The notes: generated from the sequence alone by a model not told the origin. A stretch of DNA of 61,794 nucleotides from SKLM01 sp964421785 (GCA_964421785.1 CAYQZG010000005.1:1-61794); one strand, 5' to 3'. Positions 1-9,008 are shown, counted from the stretch's first letter. Translations and numbers: made by a program.

Positions 1-2
1 TG

Positions 3-1040
3 CTCGCCCAGCTGGCGTGTGGCGGCTCCGCCGTCAAGGAGAGAGTAGACGGCGATTGGATTCGCGTCTATTTCACCGATCCCGGTACCTCAGCCGGGGA
101 GCCCGGCCGGCAGAGCGCCGTGGCCCAGGGCCTCATCGCGGCTGTCGACCAGGCTGAGAGCACCATCGATCTTGCAGCCTATGACTTCGATCTCCAGAGC
201 GTCGCTGATGCTCTGATCGCGGCTGAGAGCCGAGGCGTGCGTGTGCGCGTGGTCACCGAGAGTGAGAACGTCCCGGATAACAGAGATGTCCTGACCGGTC
301 TGCAGCGCGCCGGCGTGCCTGTCATCGAGGACCAGCGCGAGAACGGGCTGATGCACGATAAGTTCGCCGTCATCGACGGGGTATGGGTCTGGACCGGCTC
401 GTGGAACCTCACCGAGAACGGCACCTACCGCAACGACAACAACGCCGTCCTGATCACGTCAGACGCTCTGGCGGAGAACTACACGACCGAGTTCGAGGAG
501 ATGGTGGCCATGCAGTTTGGTCCCGATTCGCCGCGCAACACCCCCAATCCCCATCTCATCATCACCGCCGGCGCCGACGGTGGGACGCGGAGGCGCGTCG
601 AGGTGGAGAACTACTTCTCGCCCGATGACGGCGCGGCCGACGAGATCATCGCCGAGATCGAGGCGGCTCGGGAGCGCATCCGCTTCCTGGCCTTTGTCTT
701 CACCAGCGACGAGATCGCCGATGCGATGCTGGAGCGAGCTGAGGCCGGTGTGGTGGTGCAGGGCGTGATGGAGAGCCGCACCATTGATGGGCAGTATGAT
801 GAGTATGGGCGGCTGCAGAGCGCGGTCCACGACGTGCTTCTCGACGGGAATCCCTACACCATGCACCACAAGGTGATCATCATCGACGATGAGACGGTGA
901 TCACGGGCTCCTACAACTTCAGCCGCAGCGCCGAGGCGTACAACGACGAGAACGTGCTGATCATCCACGATGCCGACGTGGCGCGGCTCTTTGTGGAGGA
1001 GTTCGGGCGCGTCTACGAGCAGGCCAGAGACGCACAATGA
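3..1040 (+). CDS. Phospholipase D family protein (two HKD motifs), 5' partial
   Basis: The reading frame is open from the left edge, so the true start lies outside the window; 345 residues are visible. There are two HxKxxxxD catalytic motifs, MHDKFAVID near nt 351 and MHHKVIIID near nt 861, each followed by a T-G-S-x-N-(L/F) segment. This is the duplicated layout of bacterial Nuc/PLD-type phosphodiesterases. The two histidine-lysine pairs normally form one active site that cleaves phosphodiesters in phospholipid or nucleic acid. The visible N-terminus (LAQLACGG) could be the end of a lipoprotein or signal sequence, which would suggest export, but the decisive part is missing. The family is clear; the substrate is not. 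Confidence 0.85.
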   Translation, partial: LAQLACGGSAVKERVDGDWIRVYFTDPGTSAGEPGRQSAVAQGLIAAVDQAESTIDLAAYDFDLQSVADALIAAESRGVRVRVVTESENVPDNRDVLTGLQRAGVPVIEDQRENGLMHDKFAVIDGVWVWTGSWNLTENGTYRNDNNAVLITSDALAENYTTEFEEMVAMQFGPDSPRNTPNPHLIITAGADGGTRRRVEVENYFSPDDGAADEIIAEIEAARERIRFLAFVFTSDEIADAMLERAEAGVVVQGVMESRTIDGQYDEYGRLQSAVHDVLLDGNPYTMHHKVIIIDDETVITGSYNFSRSAEAYNDENVLIIHDADVARLFVEEFGRVYEQARDAQ

Positions 1041-1098
1041 CCGGGTCCCTCATCGCCCGTGCTCCGCTTGAGACACACAGTTTTGAGGAGGATGAACC

Positions 1099-2463
1099 AT
1101 GCTGGGACGCACGCGAACCAAGGACCTGCTGAAGCAGGTGCTCTCCCTCTCTGCCGCCGACCAGACCGAGGCCGTACTGCTTGGATTGGACGAGCAGCTG
1201 ACCCGTTTCGCCAACAACGGTATCCACCAGCACGTGGCGGAGATGAACCGTTACGTCGTTGTGCGCGCCGTCATGGGCCGGCGCAGCGGCGTGGCGGCGA
1301 CCAACGACCTGACCAGAGACGGTCTGGAGCGACTGGTCGAGTCCGCCAGCAGGGCCGCCGAGGTCAGCCCTGAGAGCCCGGATTTCCCCGGCCTTCCACA
1401 GCCGACGAGCGTGCCGCGGGTCGATGCCTTCGATCAGGCAACGGCTGCGTACAGCCCGGCCGAGCGAGCGGAGCCGGTGAGCGTCGTCTGTCAGAGGGCG
1501 AAAGAGGCTGGTTGCATCGCCTCGGGTGCCTTTCGCACCGGCGTGCACGAGTTTGCCGTCGCCAACAGCCACGACCTCTTCGTCCATCATCCTGTCACCG
1601 CAGCTGCCCTGACGACGGTGGTGATGACGGACGATAGCTCGGGCTACGCGGCCGATGCATCCTGGCGCGTGGGGGAGATCGACGTCGTGGCGCGGGGCGA
1701 GGAGGCGATTGACAAGGCTTTGCGCGGTCGCCATCCGCAGGTGGTCGATGCCGGCGTCTACCCCGTCGTGCTGGAGCCCTATGCGGCCCACGACATCCTG
1801 GACACGCTCTCCGGAGCCGCCGGCGCGGACCCGGTCCAGGAGGGACGAAGCTGGATGAGCGGGCGGCAGGGGGAGGAGCTGATGTCGCCGCTGGTCTCCA
1901 TCTGGGACGATGGCCTCGATCCGGCCGGATGGCCGCTCCCCTTCGACTTCGAGGGTATGCCGCGTCAGCGCGTCGATATCGTGCAGGATGGCTCGGTGGG
2001 GCGTGTGGTCTATGATCGGGAGCGGGCATCCAAGGAGGAGGGACGGCGGTCGACGGGCCACGCCCTGCCCGCAGCTAACCCGTTTAGCCCCTGGCTCAAC
2101 AACGCCCGGCTTGGCCCGGTTCCGCTGCACTGCTTCATGGCGCCGGGATCAACCACCATCGACGAGATGATCGCCGGCACGGAGCGCGGTCTGTACGTGA
2201 CGCGCTTCTGGTACACGCGCACGGTCCACCCTCGTGAGGCGGTGATCACGGGTATGACCCGCGACGGCACCTTCCTGATCGAGAACGGGGAGCTGACCAC
2301 GCCCGTGCGCAACCTGCGCTTCACCCAGAGCTACGTGGAGGCGCTCGACGGGGTGGAGGCGGTGGGCGATGAGGCTCGTCTCCTGTGGACCGATCCGGGC
2401 ATCCTGAGCGCCCCCGCGCTCAAGCTGAGCGGCTTCAGTTTCACCGGCACGACCGAGTTCTAG
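1099..2463 (+). CDS. TldD/PmbA family metalloprotease-like protein
   Basis: This 454-residue protein has the length and sequence style of the TldD/PmbA (TldE) family, whose TldD-TldE heterodimer is a zinc protease that trims modified peptides and antitoxins. The segment that should carry the zinc-binding HExxxH of TldD reads VLEPYAAHDIL, so the metal motif is missing. It is therefore closer to the non-catalytic TldE/PmbA partner. Near the C-terminus are the family's strands (TRFWYTRTVHP, GTFLIENGEL, NLRFTQSY). A strong ribosome site (GAGGAGG) ends about 7 bases before the ATG. The gene lies 58 bases after the phospholipase D gene; no tldD partner is seen in the window. Confidence 0.85.
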   Translation: MLGRTRTKDLLKQVLSLSAADQTEAVLLGLDEQLTRFANNGIHQHVAEMNRYVVVRAVMGRRSGVAATNDLTRDGLERLVESASRAAEVSPESPDFPGLPQPTSVPRVDAFDQATAAYSPAERAEPVSVVCQRAKEAGCIASGAFRTGVHEFAVANSHDLFVHHPVTAAALTTVVMTDDSSGYAADASWRVGEIDVVARGEEAIDKALRGRHPQVVDAGVYPVVLEPYAAHDILDTLSGAAGADPVQEGRSWMSGRQGEELMSPLVSIWDDGLDPAGWPLPFDFEGMPRQRVDIVQDGSVGRVVYDRERASKEEGRRSTGHALPAANPFSPWLNNARLGPVPLHCFMAPGSTTIDEMIAGTERGLYVTRFWYTRTVHPREAVITGMTRDGTFLIENGELTTPVRNLRFTQSYVEALDGVEAVGDEARLLWTDPGILSAPALKLSGFSFTGTTEF

Positions 2464-2552
2464 CGCGTCTCGTCATGATCTCCCAGGCGCCCTCTCCTCG
2501 CACCTCATCAGGACGTTGAATCATCAGAAGACCTGCCGCAACACGTGAGACT

Positions 2553-4835
2553 ATGAACAGAGACGACTATCGGGACGACGCTGCTTTCAAGGTAACGCTC
2601 ACCCGCAATCTACGCCTCTTCGACGTCACCATGATCGGGGTCGGGGCGATGATCGGCGCGGGTATCTTCGTCTTGACCGGCCTGGCAGCAGGTCAGGCCG
2701 GTCCCGCGCTGCTGTTGGCCTTCTTTCTCAACGGTCTGGTCGCCCTGTTCACCGCGGCCAGCTATGCCGAGCTGGGGGCTGCTTTCCCCGAGGCCGGAGG
2801 CGGTTATGCCTGGGTGCGCGAGGGCCTCTCGACCTACTTCGGCTTCCTCAGCGGATGGATGTCCTGGTTCGCCCAGGCCATCGCGTGCAGCCTGTACGCG
2901 CTGGGATTTGGGTCCTTTGCCGCTCGTCTGCTCTCCTTGGCCGAGATCTCGATCCGCAACTGTCCCGAGTCGACGATGGCTCTTGTGCTGACCGTGTTGG
3001 CGGCGGCTGCCTTCACCATCATCAACTACCGCGGCGCCGCGGAGACCGGTCGTATCGGCAGCTTCCTCACGCTCTCCAAGGTGGCGATCCTGTTGGTGCT
3101 GGTCGTCTTCGGTGCCAAGGCTCTCCTGAATCGCCCTCATTGGGGTGCTGACTTCATGCCTTTCCTGCCCCGGGGCATCGGTGGCGTGTTTACGGCCATG
3201 GGGCTGACCGCCATCGCCTTTGAGGGATATGAGGTCGTCACCCAGTCGGGGGAGGAGGCCATCGACCCCCGGCGGAATATCCCCCGTGCGATCTTCATAT
3301 CCATCGGCGTCGTGGTGCTCGTCTACCTGGCGGTCGCCTCGGTCTTGCTCGGGGCCATCGACGCCCCCAATGGCGTGGCAACCTGGCGATTCCTGGGAGA
3401 TCATGCCGAGCAGGCTGTGGTCGAGGCCGCCGATCAGCTGATGCCCTACGGTAGGGTCCTCCTCCTCATCGGCGGCGTGATGTCCACGCTCTCCGCCCTC
3501 AACGCCACGCTCTACTCCTCATCCCGAATCTCGTTCGCTATGGGACGCAATCGAGACCTCCCGGACATCTTCGGGTACGTGCATCCCACTCGCCACACCC
3601 CCCACTGGGCCGTCGTCTTCTCTGGCGCTCTGGTGATCCTCATGGCGCTCCTGCTGCCCATTCAGGACGTGGCCAGCGCGGCGAGCATCATCTTCATGTT
3701 GCTCTTCGTGATGGTCAATATCGCCGTCATCACCCTGCGGCGCCGGGCGGATGTAGAGCGCTCGTTCAAGGTGCCTCTCATGCCCCTCTTCCCCTTGCTG
3801 GGCATTGGGTCGCAGCTGTTCCTGTCCGTCCACCTGTTCACCCTCAGCCCCATTGCCTGGTACACCACGCTGGTCTGGATTGGGCTTGGGACGGCCTTCT
3901 ACGCCCTCTACGCAGCGCGTGCCCCGGAGATGGTCGAGCCCGTGCCCATCATCCACGAGGAGATCGTGGCCGTGGCCGGCTACTCGGTGCTCGTTCCGGT
4001 CGCCGGACCGGTGCAGGCCCGCATGCTTGGGAACCTTGGATCTGCGGTGGCGAAGGACAAGGGGGGCGAGGTGTTTGCTCTGCACGTCGTCCGCGTGCCG
4101 CGCCAGTTGAGCATCACCGATGGTCGCTACTTCCTCAAGCAGGGCAAACCTATTCTGGAGACAGTGATCGAGGAGGCTCAGCAGAGGGACGTGCCGGTCC
4201 ATACGATGATCCGCCTGGGCCGTACCACGCCCAGCGCGATCATAGAGACGGCTCGGGAGCGCGGTACAGATCTGATGATCCTGAGCTGGCCCGGCTACAC
4301 CGAGACGCCGGAGGCCGCCTTTGGCAGCGTCATTGACCTGGTGGCAGCCAATCCGCCCTGCGATCTGGCCGTCGTTCGCTTCCGCAAGAAGATGCCCCTC
4401 CGTCGCATTCTCGTCGCCACGGCCGGCGGGCCTCACGCCGAGCTGGCCGTCGAGATCGCTATCTCCCAGGCCCGGCAGTACAGGGCCGAGGTTGACGAGG
4501 CGTCGGAGATCACCTTGCTCCACGTCGTGCCCGAGGGGGCGAATGAGGCCGTGATGGGCCGGGCGGAGCGCATGTTGGCCGACATGGCCGGCCGCTACGA
4601 CTATCCATTGAGCCAGAAGATCCTCCGGGCCGACGACGTGGCACAGGGGATCGTGTGGGAGTCGGAGAACCACGATCTGCTCTTCATCGGTGCCACAGGC
4701 GAGGGGTTGTTCGAGCAGCGGGTGCTGGGTTCGATCCCCGAGCGCGTGGCGCGGGAGGCCTCAACCACGGTGACGATGACCAAGCGGTACTGGCGGCTCA
4801 AGTCCTTGCTGGGGCGCGTGCGCGGTCGGTACTGA
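2553..4835 (+). CDS. APC family amino-acid permease fused to two UspA domains
   Basis: The 760 residues divide into a 12-helix APC-type transporter and a cytoplasmic tail. The first part (about 1-455) starts with the family signature MIGVGAMIGAGIFVLTGL and contains YAELGAAFPEAGG in helix 3. The tail (about 475-755) holds two universal-stress-protein repeats. The first begins GYSVLVPVAGP. The second begins RRILVATAGGP and ends with a G-x2-G-x9-S nucleotide-loop-like stretch, GATGEGLFEQRVLGSIPE. Such fusions import amino acids, amines or ions, with the Usp part probably sensing nucleotide. The substrate cannot be told from the sequence. It is followed after 23 bases by the LamG-like gene. Confidence 0.9.
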   Translation: MNRDDYRDDAAFKVTLTRNLRLFDVTMIGVGAMIGAGIFVLTGLAAGQAGPALLLAFFLNGLVALFTAASYAELGAAFPEAGGGYAWVREGLSTYFGFLSGWMSWFAQAIACSLYALGFGSFAARLLSLAEISIRNCPESTMALVLTVLAAAAFTIINYRGAAETGRIGSFLTLSKVAILLVLVVFGAKALLNRPHWGADFMPFLPRGIGGVFTAMGLTAIAFEGYEVVTQSGEEAIDPRRNIPRAIFISIGVVVLVYLAVASVLLGAIDAPNGVATWRFLGDHAEQAVVEAADQLMPYGRVLLLIGGVMSTLSALNATLYSSSRISFAMGRNRDLPDIFGYVHPTRHTPHWAVVFSGALVILMALLLPIQDVASAASIIFMLLFVMVNIAVITLRRRADVERSFKVPLMPLFPLLGIGSQLFLSVHLFTLSPIAWYTTLVWIGLGTAFYALYAARAPEMVEPVPIIHEEIVAVAGYSVLVPVAGPVQARMLGNLGSAVAKDKGGEVFALHVVRVPRQLSITDGRYFLKQGKPILETVIEEAQQRDVPVHTMIRLGRTTPSAIIETARERGTDLMILSWPGYTETPEAAFGSVIDLVAANPPCDLAVVRFRKKMPLRRILVATAGGPHAELAVEIAISQARQYRAEVDEASEITLLHVVPEGANEAVMGRAERMLADMAGRYDYPLSQKILRADDVAQGIVWESENHDLLFIGATGEGLFEQRVLGSIPERVAREASTTVTMTKRYWRLKSLLGRVRGRY

Positions 4836-4858
4836 TCCGGGAAGTGCGGGTGGCAGCT

Positions 4859-5668
4859 ATGACGCCTCGTTGGCTTTGGGACTGCCTGCTGTTGGGGGCT
4901 ACGCTGGCAGCCATAGCGGCGCTGGCCCTGATTGTCGCACTGGCCCTGGGATGGAACAGTCCCCGTCCCGGCCGACCGCCGAGCTGGGAAGCGCCAGCGC
5001 TTCCCTATCGCCTGGCAGCCGAGCCCGGCGCCGCCTCCCTGTCCCTGCTCGCTCATCCCGCCGGCGACTTCACGTTCGAGGTGATGGCTCGTCCGCTTGC
5101 CGGTCCGGATCTCTGCACCTACGGCCTGGTCTACCGTGCCCAGGACGCTGCGCATTACTATCTCTTCGCCGTTGGGACGGACGGTTACTACGCCGTCCTC
5201 AAGCAGGAGGGCGAGGACGTGACCCCTCTGGTGACGTGGCAGCAGTTTCCTCACGTTGAGCGCGGCCAAAGCTCCAATCGGCTGCTCGTGACGTGTACTG
5301 GCCCTTCATGTACCTTCAGGATCAACGACGAGTACGCCGTGACCGTCGAGGACGACAGATGGTTGTCCGGAGACGTGGGCTTCTGGGCTCAGAGCATTGA
5401 GGAGGAGGCGGTGCTCCAGTTCCGTAGCGCCCGTCTGTGGCGGCCCCCCCTTAGTCCCCCCCGGCGGGGGGGAGATCGTGGGGCGACGCGACCCATTGAG
5501 ACTTCGGACAGACGTCACGTTGTCGTGGTAGGGGCGTCAGACCAGCTCGCTCGCCAGCCGCTCCAAGGCCCGCGCCAGCGGCGAATCGGGCGCGCTGAGG
5601 GCCAGCGGCTTCCCCTGAGCCAATGCCTTGGCCTGATCTGGATCGAAGGGGATGATGCCCGACAATGA
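4859..5668 (+). CDS. Membrane-anchored LamG/concanavalin-like domain protein
   Basis: I choose the ATG at 4859, just after the permease; a GTG at 4850 is also in frame. The product is 269 residues. Residues about 8-30 form one hydrophobic segment (LLLGATLAAIAALALIVALAL). A beta-rich domain follows with the family pattern FEVMARPLAG, YGLVYRAQDAAHYYLFAV, GYYAVLKQ and FRINDEYAV, typical of laminin-G/DUF1080-like sugar- or surface-binding folds outside the membrane. The domain looks finished at FRSARLWRP (about nt 5440). The remaining 75 residues are read through a GC-rich palindromic repeat and then antisense to the converging CpaE-like gene (132-base overlap). They are probably not ancestral. 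Confidence 0.6.
   Translation: MTPRWLWDCLLLGATLAAIAALALIVALALGWNSPRPGRPPSWEAPALPYRLAAEPGAASLSLLAHPAGDFTFEVMARPLAGPDLCTYGLVYRAQDAAHYYLFAVGTDGYYAVLKQEGEDVTPLVTWQQFPHVERGQSSNRLLVTCTGPSCTFRINDEYAVTVEDDRWLSGDVGFWAQSIEEEAVLQFRSARLWRPPLSPPRRGGDRGATRPIETSDRRHVVVVGASDQLARQPLQGPRQRRIGRAEGQRLPLSQCLGLIWIEGDDARQ
5441..5476. repeat. GC-rich palindromic dispersed repeat, copy 1
   Basis: Seven C, then GGC, then seven G (5456-5472) form a perfect hairpin preceded by a C-run and TTAGT. It sits exactly where the LamG-like domain ends. A related element lies at 6150-6187 inside the neighbouring gene. It looks like a small mobile palindromic repeat of the REP/MITE kind. Confidence 0.5.
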
Positions 5669-6661
5669 GCGCTTCAGAACGTGCTCAATGGCCTCCGGTG
5701 AGGCCCGTCGCGTAGGCGTGACCTGGTTCAGGATGACCGTGAGCGGCTCCGGTCGCTCTCCAAGCGCTCTGACGGTGCCGAACGTGGTCTGAATTGAGGC
5801 AGGATTGGCAGCGACGATGACCCAGGCATGGCTGCTCGCATCCAGAGCGGCCATCGTGGCTTCGTTCAAGGCTGATGGCGCGTCCACGATGACCAGATCG
5901 AAGCGCTCCTTGAGTGCTTCCAACAGCGCGTCGACGGTAGGGCGGCTCAGCTCACGCTCCACAAGCGGCACCATCGGGGAGGCCAGCAGATGGAGCCCTG
6001 GAATGGGCTGGAGTAGGAGGGGCTCGACAGTCTCTATGTCGATCACGTCTTCCCGAAGCAGGTGCGACCAATCTGGCCGGGGCCGGAGTCCGAATTGGAG
6101 CGCCACGTGCCCCGAGGAATGGGAGAGATCCAGCACGCATATCCCGAGGGAGCCCCCACCCTGACCCTCCCCCGCGGGGGGAGGGGAGCCTCCGCGGGCC
6201 AACGTCGCTGCCAGGTTGACGGCTAGGGTAGTGACGCCGACGCCTCCCTTCAGGCTCACTAACACGATGGTTCGGGACAGCTCCGCGGCTGAGCGCTGCG
6301 CAAGCAGATCGTCGATCTGCTTCAGCAAGTCTGCCATAGCGACAGGCTTTGCTATGTGTTCGTCGGCACCAGCCTGAAGCGCTGCCTCGCGATCGATGGG
6401 TTGGCCTCGAGCGGTGAGGACGAGAATGGGTATGGATGCTGTCGCCGGGTGTTCGCGCAAGCGACGGCAGACGTCATAGCCCGTTATTCCCGGCATCATA
6501 ACGTCGACAATGGCCAGGTCGGGGGGATCCTGTTGAGCCATCGACAGGCCGTCCTCTCCATCGGCGCTGAGGATCGCCTCGTGTCTTCCGCCCCTCTCCA
6601 CCAGCAGCTTGATCATCTCAAGCAGCTCTGGATCGTCATCGATGACGAGAATTCTAGCCAT
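5537..6661 (-). CDS. Receiver domain-CpaE/TadZ-like ATPase (Tad pilus assembly)
   Basis: Residues 1-120 are a response-regulator receiver: acidic pair in VIDDDPE, phospho-acceptor Asp in AIVDVMMPG, and conserved Lys in HIAKPV. From about 133 there is a MinD/ParA-type ATPase with the altered P-loop VSLKGGVGVTT. The missing second lysine is typical of CpaE/TadZ, which place Tad pilus machines at the cell pole. IVDAPSALNE is the switch region. This layout is the usual CpaE/TadZ pattern and fits the receiver-CpaF fusion at 59533. Residues near 160-175 (GGSPPPAGEGQGGG) are encoded by an inserted palindromic repeat. It overlaps the upstream gene by 8 bases, so the two are probably translated together. 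Confidence 0.85.
   Translation of the reverse strand: MARILVIDDDPELLEMIKLLVERGGRHEAILSADGEDGLSMAQQDPPDLAIVDVMMPGITGYDVCRRLREHPATASIPILVLTARGQPIDREAALQAGADEHIAKPVAMADLLKQIDDLLAQRSAAELSRTIVLVSLKGGVGVTTLAVNLAATLARGGSPPPAGEGQGGGSLGICVLDLSHSSGHVALQFGLRPRPDWSHLLREDVIDIETVEPLLLQPIPGLHLLASPMVPLVERELSRPTVDALLEALKERFDLVIVDAPSALNEATMAALDASSHAWVIVAANPASIQTTFGTVRALGERPEPLTVILNQVTPTRRASPEAIEHVLKRSLSGIIPFDPDQAKALAQGKPLALSAPDSPLARALERLASELV
6150..6187. repeat. GC-rich palindromic dispersed repeat, copy 2, inside a coding region
   Basis: The core CCCTCCCCC-GC-GGGGGGAGGG is an almost perfect inverted repeat near 6165-6186. It is flanked by CCACCCTGA, like copy 1 at 5441-5476. It lies in frame inside the CpaE-like ATPase, between the P-loop helix and the next strand, and adds a Gly/Pro-rich loop. 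Confidence 0.5.
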
Positions 6662-7181
6662 TCGTAGACTCCTCCTTCCAAAGGGCTTCTATGTGGACCC
6701 GATTAACGAGGATCACCTCGCCGGTAAATGTGATATCGGGGCGAACCGAGAATTTCATGTTGCCATCAAGGATTGGAAGGAAGCGGTCTCCGCCGGCGAG
6801 CATCGCTCGCAGATCACGTTTACCTGAGAGTCGAAGATAGCCCTGGATCTCGAACGCTGGGACAATGAGATAGGCTCTCTGAACGTGAGACCCAAGGTAG
6901 CTGCCGTAGGTGTATTTCCTGGAGAGGCCATCCTCCTCTCGAGACACGACGGCGGCGATGATCTTCTCCTTACGGAGGACTGATGTGGTGTGGCTGGCGA
7001 CGATGTCGGCGGGGTGCTCTATGTTGGAGATGTAGGCGTCCTGTAGTCGGAGAAACGAGGAGGTTCTGTCTTCGAGTTGATCGGCCAGCTTGCGAGTGCT
7101 CACGTCAACCCTCCCCGATATGCGATAGCTTTGGGTGAAGAAGTCGGTCATCAGTCGGGTGGTACGCGTTCTATCTCGCAC
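6654..7181 (-). CDS. Conserved hypothetical protein upstream of the CpaE-like gene
   Basis: I do not recognise this 175-residue protein. It starts at GTG with AGGAG about 9 bases upstream. The N-terminal third is predicted helical (VDVSTRKLADQLEDRTSSFLRLQDAYISNIE). The rest is beta-rich (TYGSYLGSHVQRAYLIVPAFEIQGYLRL) with a Gly-Lys-Arg turn. There is no signal peptide, membrane segment or cysteine cluster. Its stop overlaps the ATG of the receiver-CpaE gene by 8 bases, so the two form one translational unit and probably act together, perhaps in pilus or surface regulation. A function is not assigned. Confidence 0.65.
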   Translation of the reverse strand: MRDRTRTTRLMTDFFTQSYRISGRVDVSTRKLADQLEDRTSSFLRLQDAYISNIEHPADIVASHTTSVLRKEKIIAAVVSREEDGLSRKYTYGSYLGSHVQRAYLIVPAFEIQGYLRLSGKRDLRAMLAGGDRFLPILDGNMKFSVRPDITFTGEVILVNRVHIEALWKEESTNG

Positions 7182-7295
7182 TGGAGGCTCCTTTTTCCGG
7201 CAATGGTATGCGACGCTGTCCGGTGGCCCCTCGTGAGGGCTCGCTACCTGATCTCTTTAACCTGACGGACCTTGACGTTTCCCCAGCTCCTAGCG

Positions 7296-7395
7296 NNNNN
7301 NNNNNNNNNNNNNNNNNNNNNNNNNNNNNNNNNNNNNNNNNNNNNNNNNNNNNNNNNNNNNNNNNNNNNNNNNNNNNNNNNNNNNNNNNNNNNNN
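7296..7395. other. Assembly gap (100 N)
   Basis: One hundred N characters join two contigs. The flanks (7182-7295 and 7396-7444) show no gene I can support, and distance and orientation across the gap are unknown. Confidence 0.99.
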
Positions 7396-7444
7396 CTCGC
7401 ACCAGTCGCCCCGAGACGGGGCTCAGAGCTGCTCTATAGGACAA

Positions 7445-8110
7445 TCAAGAAGGAGCTCCCTCGACGATCTGCACGCTGGCGCTGGCCCCAATGCGGTTCG
7501 CGCCTGCTTCGATCATGGCCATTGCCTCTTCGTAACTGTGAATGCCACCGGCAGCCTTCACCCCGACGTGTGGCCCCACCGTCCGCCGCATGAGGCGCAC
7601 GTCCTCGACCTTGGCGCCGGAGGCGGCGAAGCCGGTTGAGGTCTTGACGAAGTCAGCGCCGGCCTCCTGAGCGATTTTGCATGCGAGCACCTTCTCCTCG
7701 TCATTCAGTAGTGCAGCCTCGATGATCACCTTGAGTAGTCCACCGCCCTCGTGGCAGGCGGTGGCCACAGCCGCGATATCCTCTCTCACGCGGTCACGCT
7801 GGCCCGCTTTCAGCGCCCCGATGTGGATCACCATATCTAACTCGGTGGCGCCGTCATCCAGGGCCTGTCCCGCTTCGCAGACTTTGGCGGTGGTGGTCGT
7901 CGCGCCTAGCGGGAAGCCAATCACAGTACCGACCTCCACCTCCGTGTCCGCCAATATGGTCCCTGCCAAGGGCACGTAGGATGGGTTGACGCAGACGGAG
8001 GCGAATCGATAACGCAGAGCTTCCTCACACAGCTGCTCAATCTCGACCGGGGTGGCGTCTGGCTTGAGCATCGTGTGATCAATCATCCGAGCCAGTTGAT
8101 CACGTCTCAT
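7445..8110 (-). CDS. deoC: Deoxyribose-phosphate aldolase
   Basis: The enzyme cleaves 2-deoxyribose-5-phosphate to glyceraldehyde-3-phosphate and acetaldehyde in deoxynucleoside breakdown. The 221-residue TIM barrel has the class I Schiff-base lysine in DFVKTSTGF, the proton-relay lysine in VGVKAAGGI, and the N-terminal MIDHTMLKPDAT. The first catalytic aspartate region is LDMVIHIGALKAG. The length is normal. GGAGGG stands 6-7 bases before the ATG. It lies 64 bases downstream of lepB on the same strand, and its 3' end is 49 bases from the assembly gap. Confidence 0.97.
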   Translation of the reverse strand: MRRDQLARMIDHTMLKPDATPVEIEQLCEEALRYRFASVCVNPSYVPLAGTILADTEVEVGTVIGFPLGATTTTAKVCEAGQALDDGATELDMVIHIGALKAGQRDRVREDIAAVATACHEGGGLLKVIIEAALLNDEEKVLACKIAQEAGADFVKTSTGFAASGAKVEDVRLMRRTVGPHVGVKAAGGIHSYEEAMAMIEAGANRIGASASVQIVEGAPS

Positions 8111-8174
8111 GGTTCCCTCCTCTCACGTTTCTGACGTCGTGATGAATGGTAAATCGACTCCCGGATCAGAGGCC

Positions 8175-8819
8175 TCAACCTCGCCGGGCGGGTTCTGGGA
8201 AGGCGTGGTGGTCCACAGGCCCCCATGCTTCTGGAGGCCAGTAACAGAACCAAGCCTTGCCGATGATGTTCCCTCTGGGCAGGGTGCCCCACATGTGAGA
8301 GTCGCTGGAGTTCCCTCGATTATCTCCGAGAACGAAATACTCGTCGCTTCCTAGCTTCCACGAACCTGAATAGACGTCTTGGTTGGCCACGTAGGGTTCC
8401 TGAAGGGGCACGCCATCTGCCAGCACCTCTCCCTGGCGAATCCTTATCCGCTCCCCGGGCAGCCCCACAATACGCTTGATGTAGTCGTCGGAGAGACCGT
8501 TGGGGGGATGGAAGACCATAATGTCTCCTCGCTCTGGCGCCTGGAGCCAATAGGCCAGCTTGCTGACCACCACGTACTGCCCATCGTGTAACGTCGGTTC
8601 CATGCTGGACCCACGAACCTGGAATCGTCCTGTGAGCGTGTTGAGGACCAGAAAGATGATGAGAGCAAGTAGGGCTGTTTCCAGGATCTCCCGCAGCAGT
8701 GATCGCCCCCCGAATGTACGCGACAACGACAGGGGTTGTGTATCTGACGTGTCGAGGGTGGGAGGTTGTGACAGCTGTGGCTGCGTATCCTCAAGTACGT
8801 CTTTTCCAGTCTTTGACAT
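8175..8819 (-). CDS. lepB: Signal peptidase I
   Basis: LepB removes signal peptides from exported proteins at the outer face of the membrane. After a polar N-terminus there is one membrane helix (ILETALLALIIFLVLNTL), then box B GSSMEPTL with the catalytic Ser. Box D DYIKRIVGLPGE has the catalytic Lys and box E is LGDNRGNSSDSHMWG. I place the start at ATG 8819 (214 residues). An earlier ATG at 8831 overlaps a good -10 box, and a TTG at 8858 would lie in its -35. Translation would thus begin only a few bases after the transcript start. Confidence 0.93.
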   Translation of the reverse strand: MSKTGKDVLEDTQPQLSQPPTLDTSDTQPLSLSRTFGGRSLLREILETALLALIIFLVLNTLTGRFQVRGSSMEPTLHDGQYVVVSKLAYWLQAPERGDIMVFHPPNGLSDDYIKRIVGLPGERIRIRQGEVLADGVPLQEPYVANQDVYSGSWKLGSDEYFVLGDNRGNSSDSHMWGTLPRGNIIGKAWFCYWPPEAWGPVDHHAFPEPARRG

Positions 8820-8829
8820 AGTAGAGGGC

Positions 8830-8858
8830 ATTATAGTACAGAGCGACGAACCAAACAA
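8830..8858 (-). promoter_or_regulatory. Sigma-70-type promoter of lepB-deoC
   Basis: On the minus strand TTGTTT (8858-8853) is separated by 17 bases from TATAAT (8835-8830). Start of transcription is expected near 8824, leaving almost no leader before ATG 8819. Confidence 0.6.
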
Positions 8859-8943
8859 GCTGGTGACACCTTCTCGCGCATGGGCCGCCCTCGAGACGAG
8901 GGCTGAGAGCGGCTGCTCACCTACATAAGCTGGGCTATGGAGC

Positions 8944-8971
8944 TTGTGCCTCTGGACTGACGCGGTATAAT
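8944..8971 (+). promoter_or_regulatory. Probable promoter of hypA
   Basis: A perfect TATAAT (8966-8971) follows a weak TTGTGC -35 after 16 bases. It is divergent from the lepB promoter and about 37 bases before the hypA start. Confidence 0.5.
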
Positions 8972-9008
8972 GGCGCGCGGCCTAGCTTGGAGGAGAGGCG
9001 GAGCGTCT

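Noticed and set aside
459..1037. Long antisense ORFs opposite the phospholipase D and other GC-rich genes
   Set aside because: They are shadows of strongly coding frames; the plus-strand proteins have clear domains.
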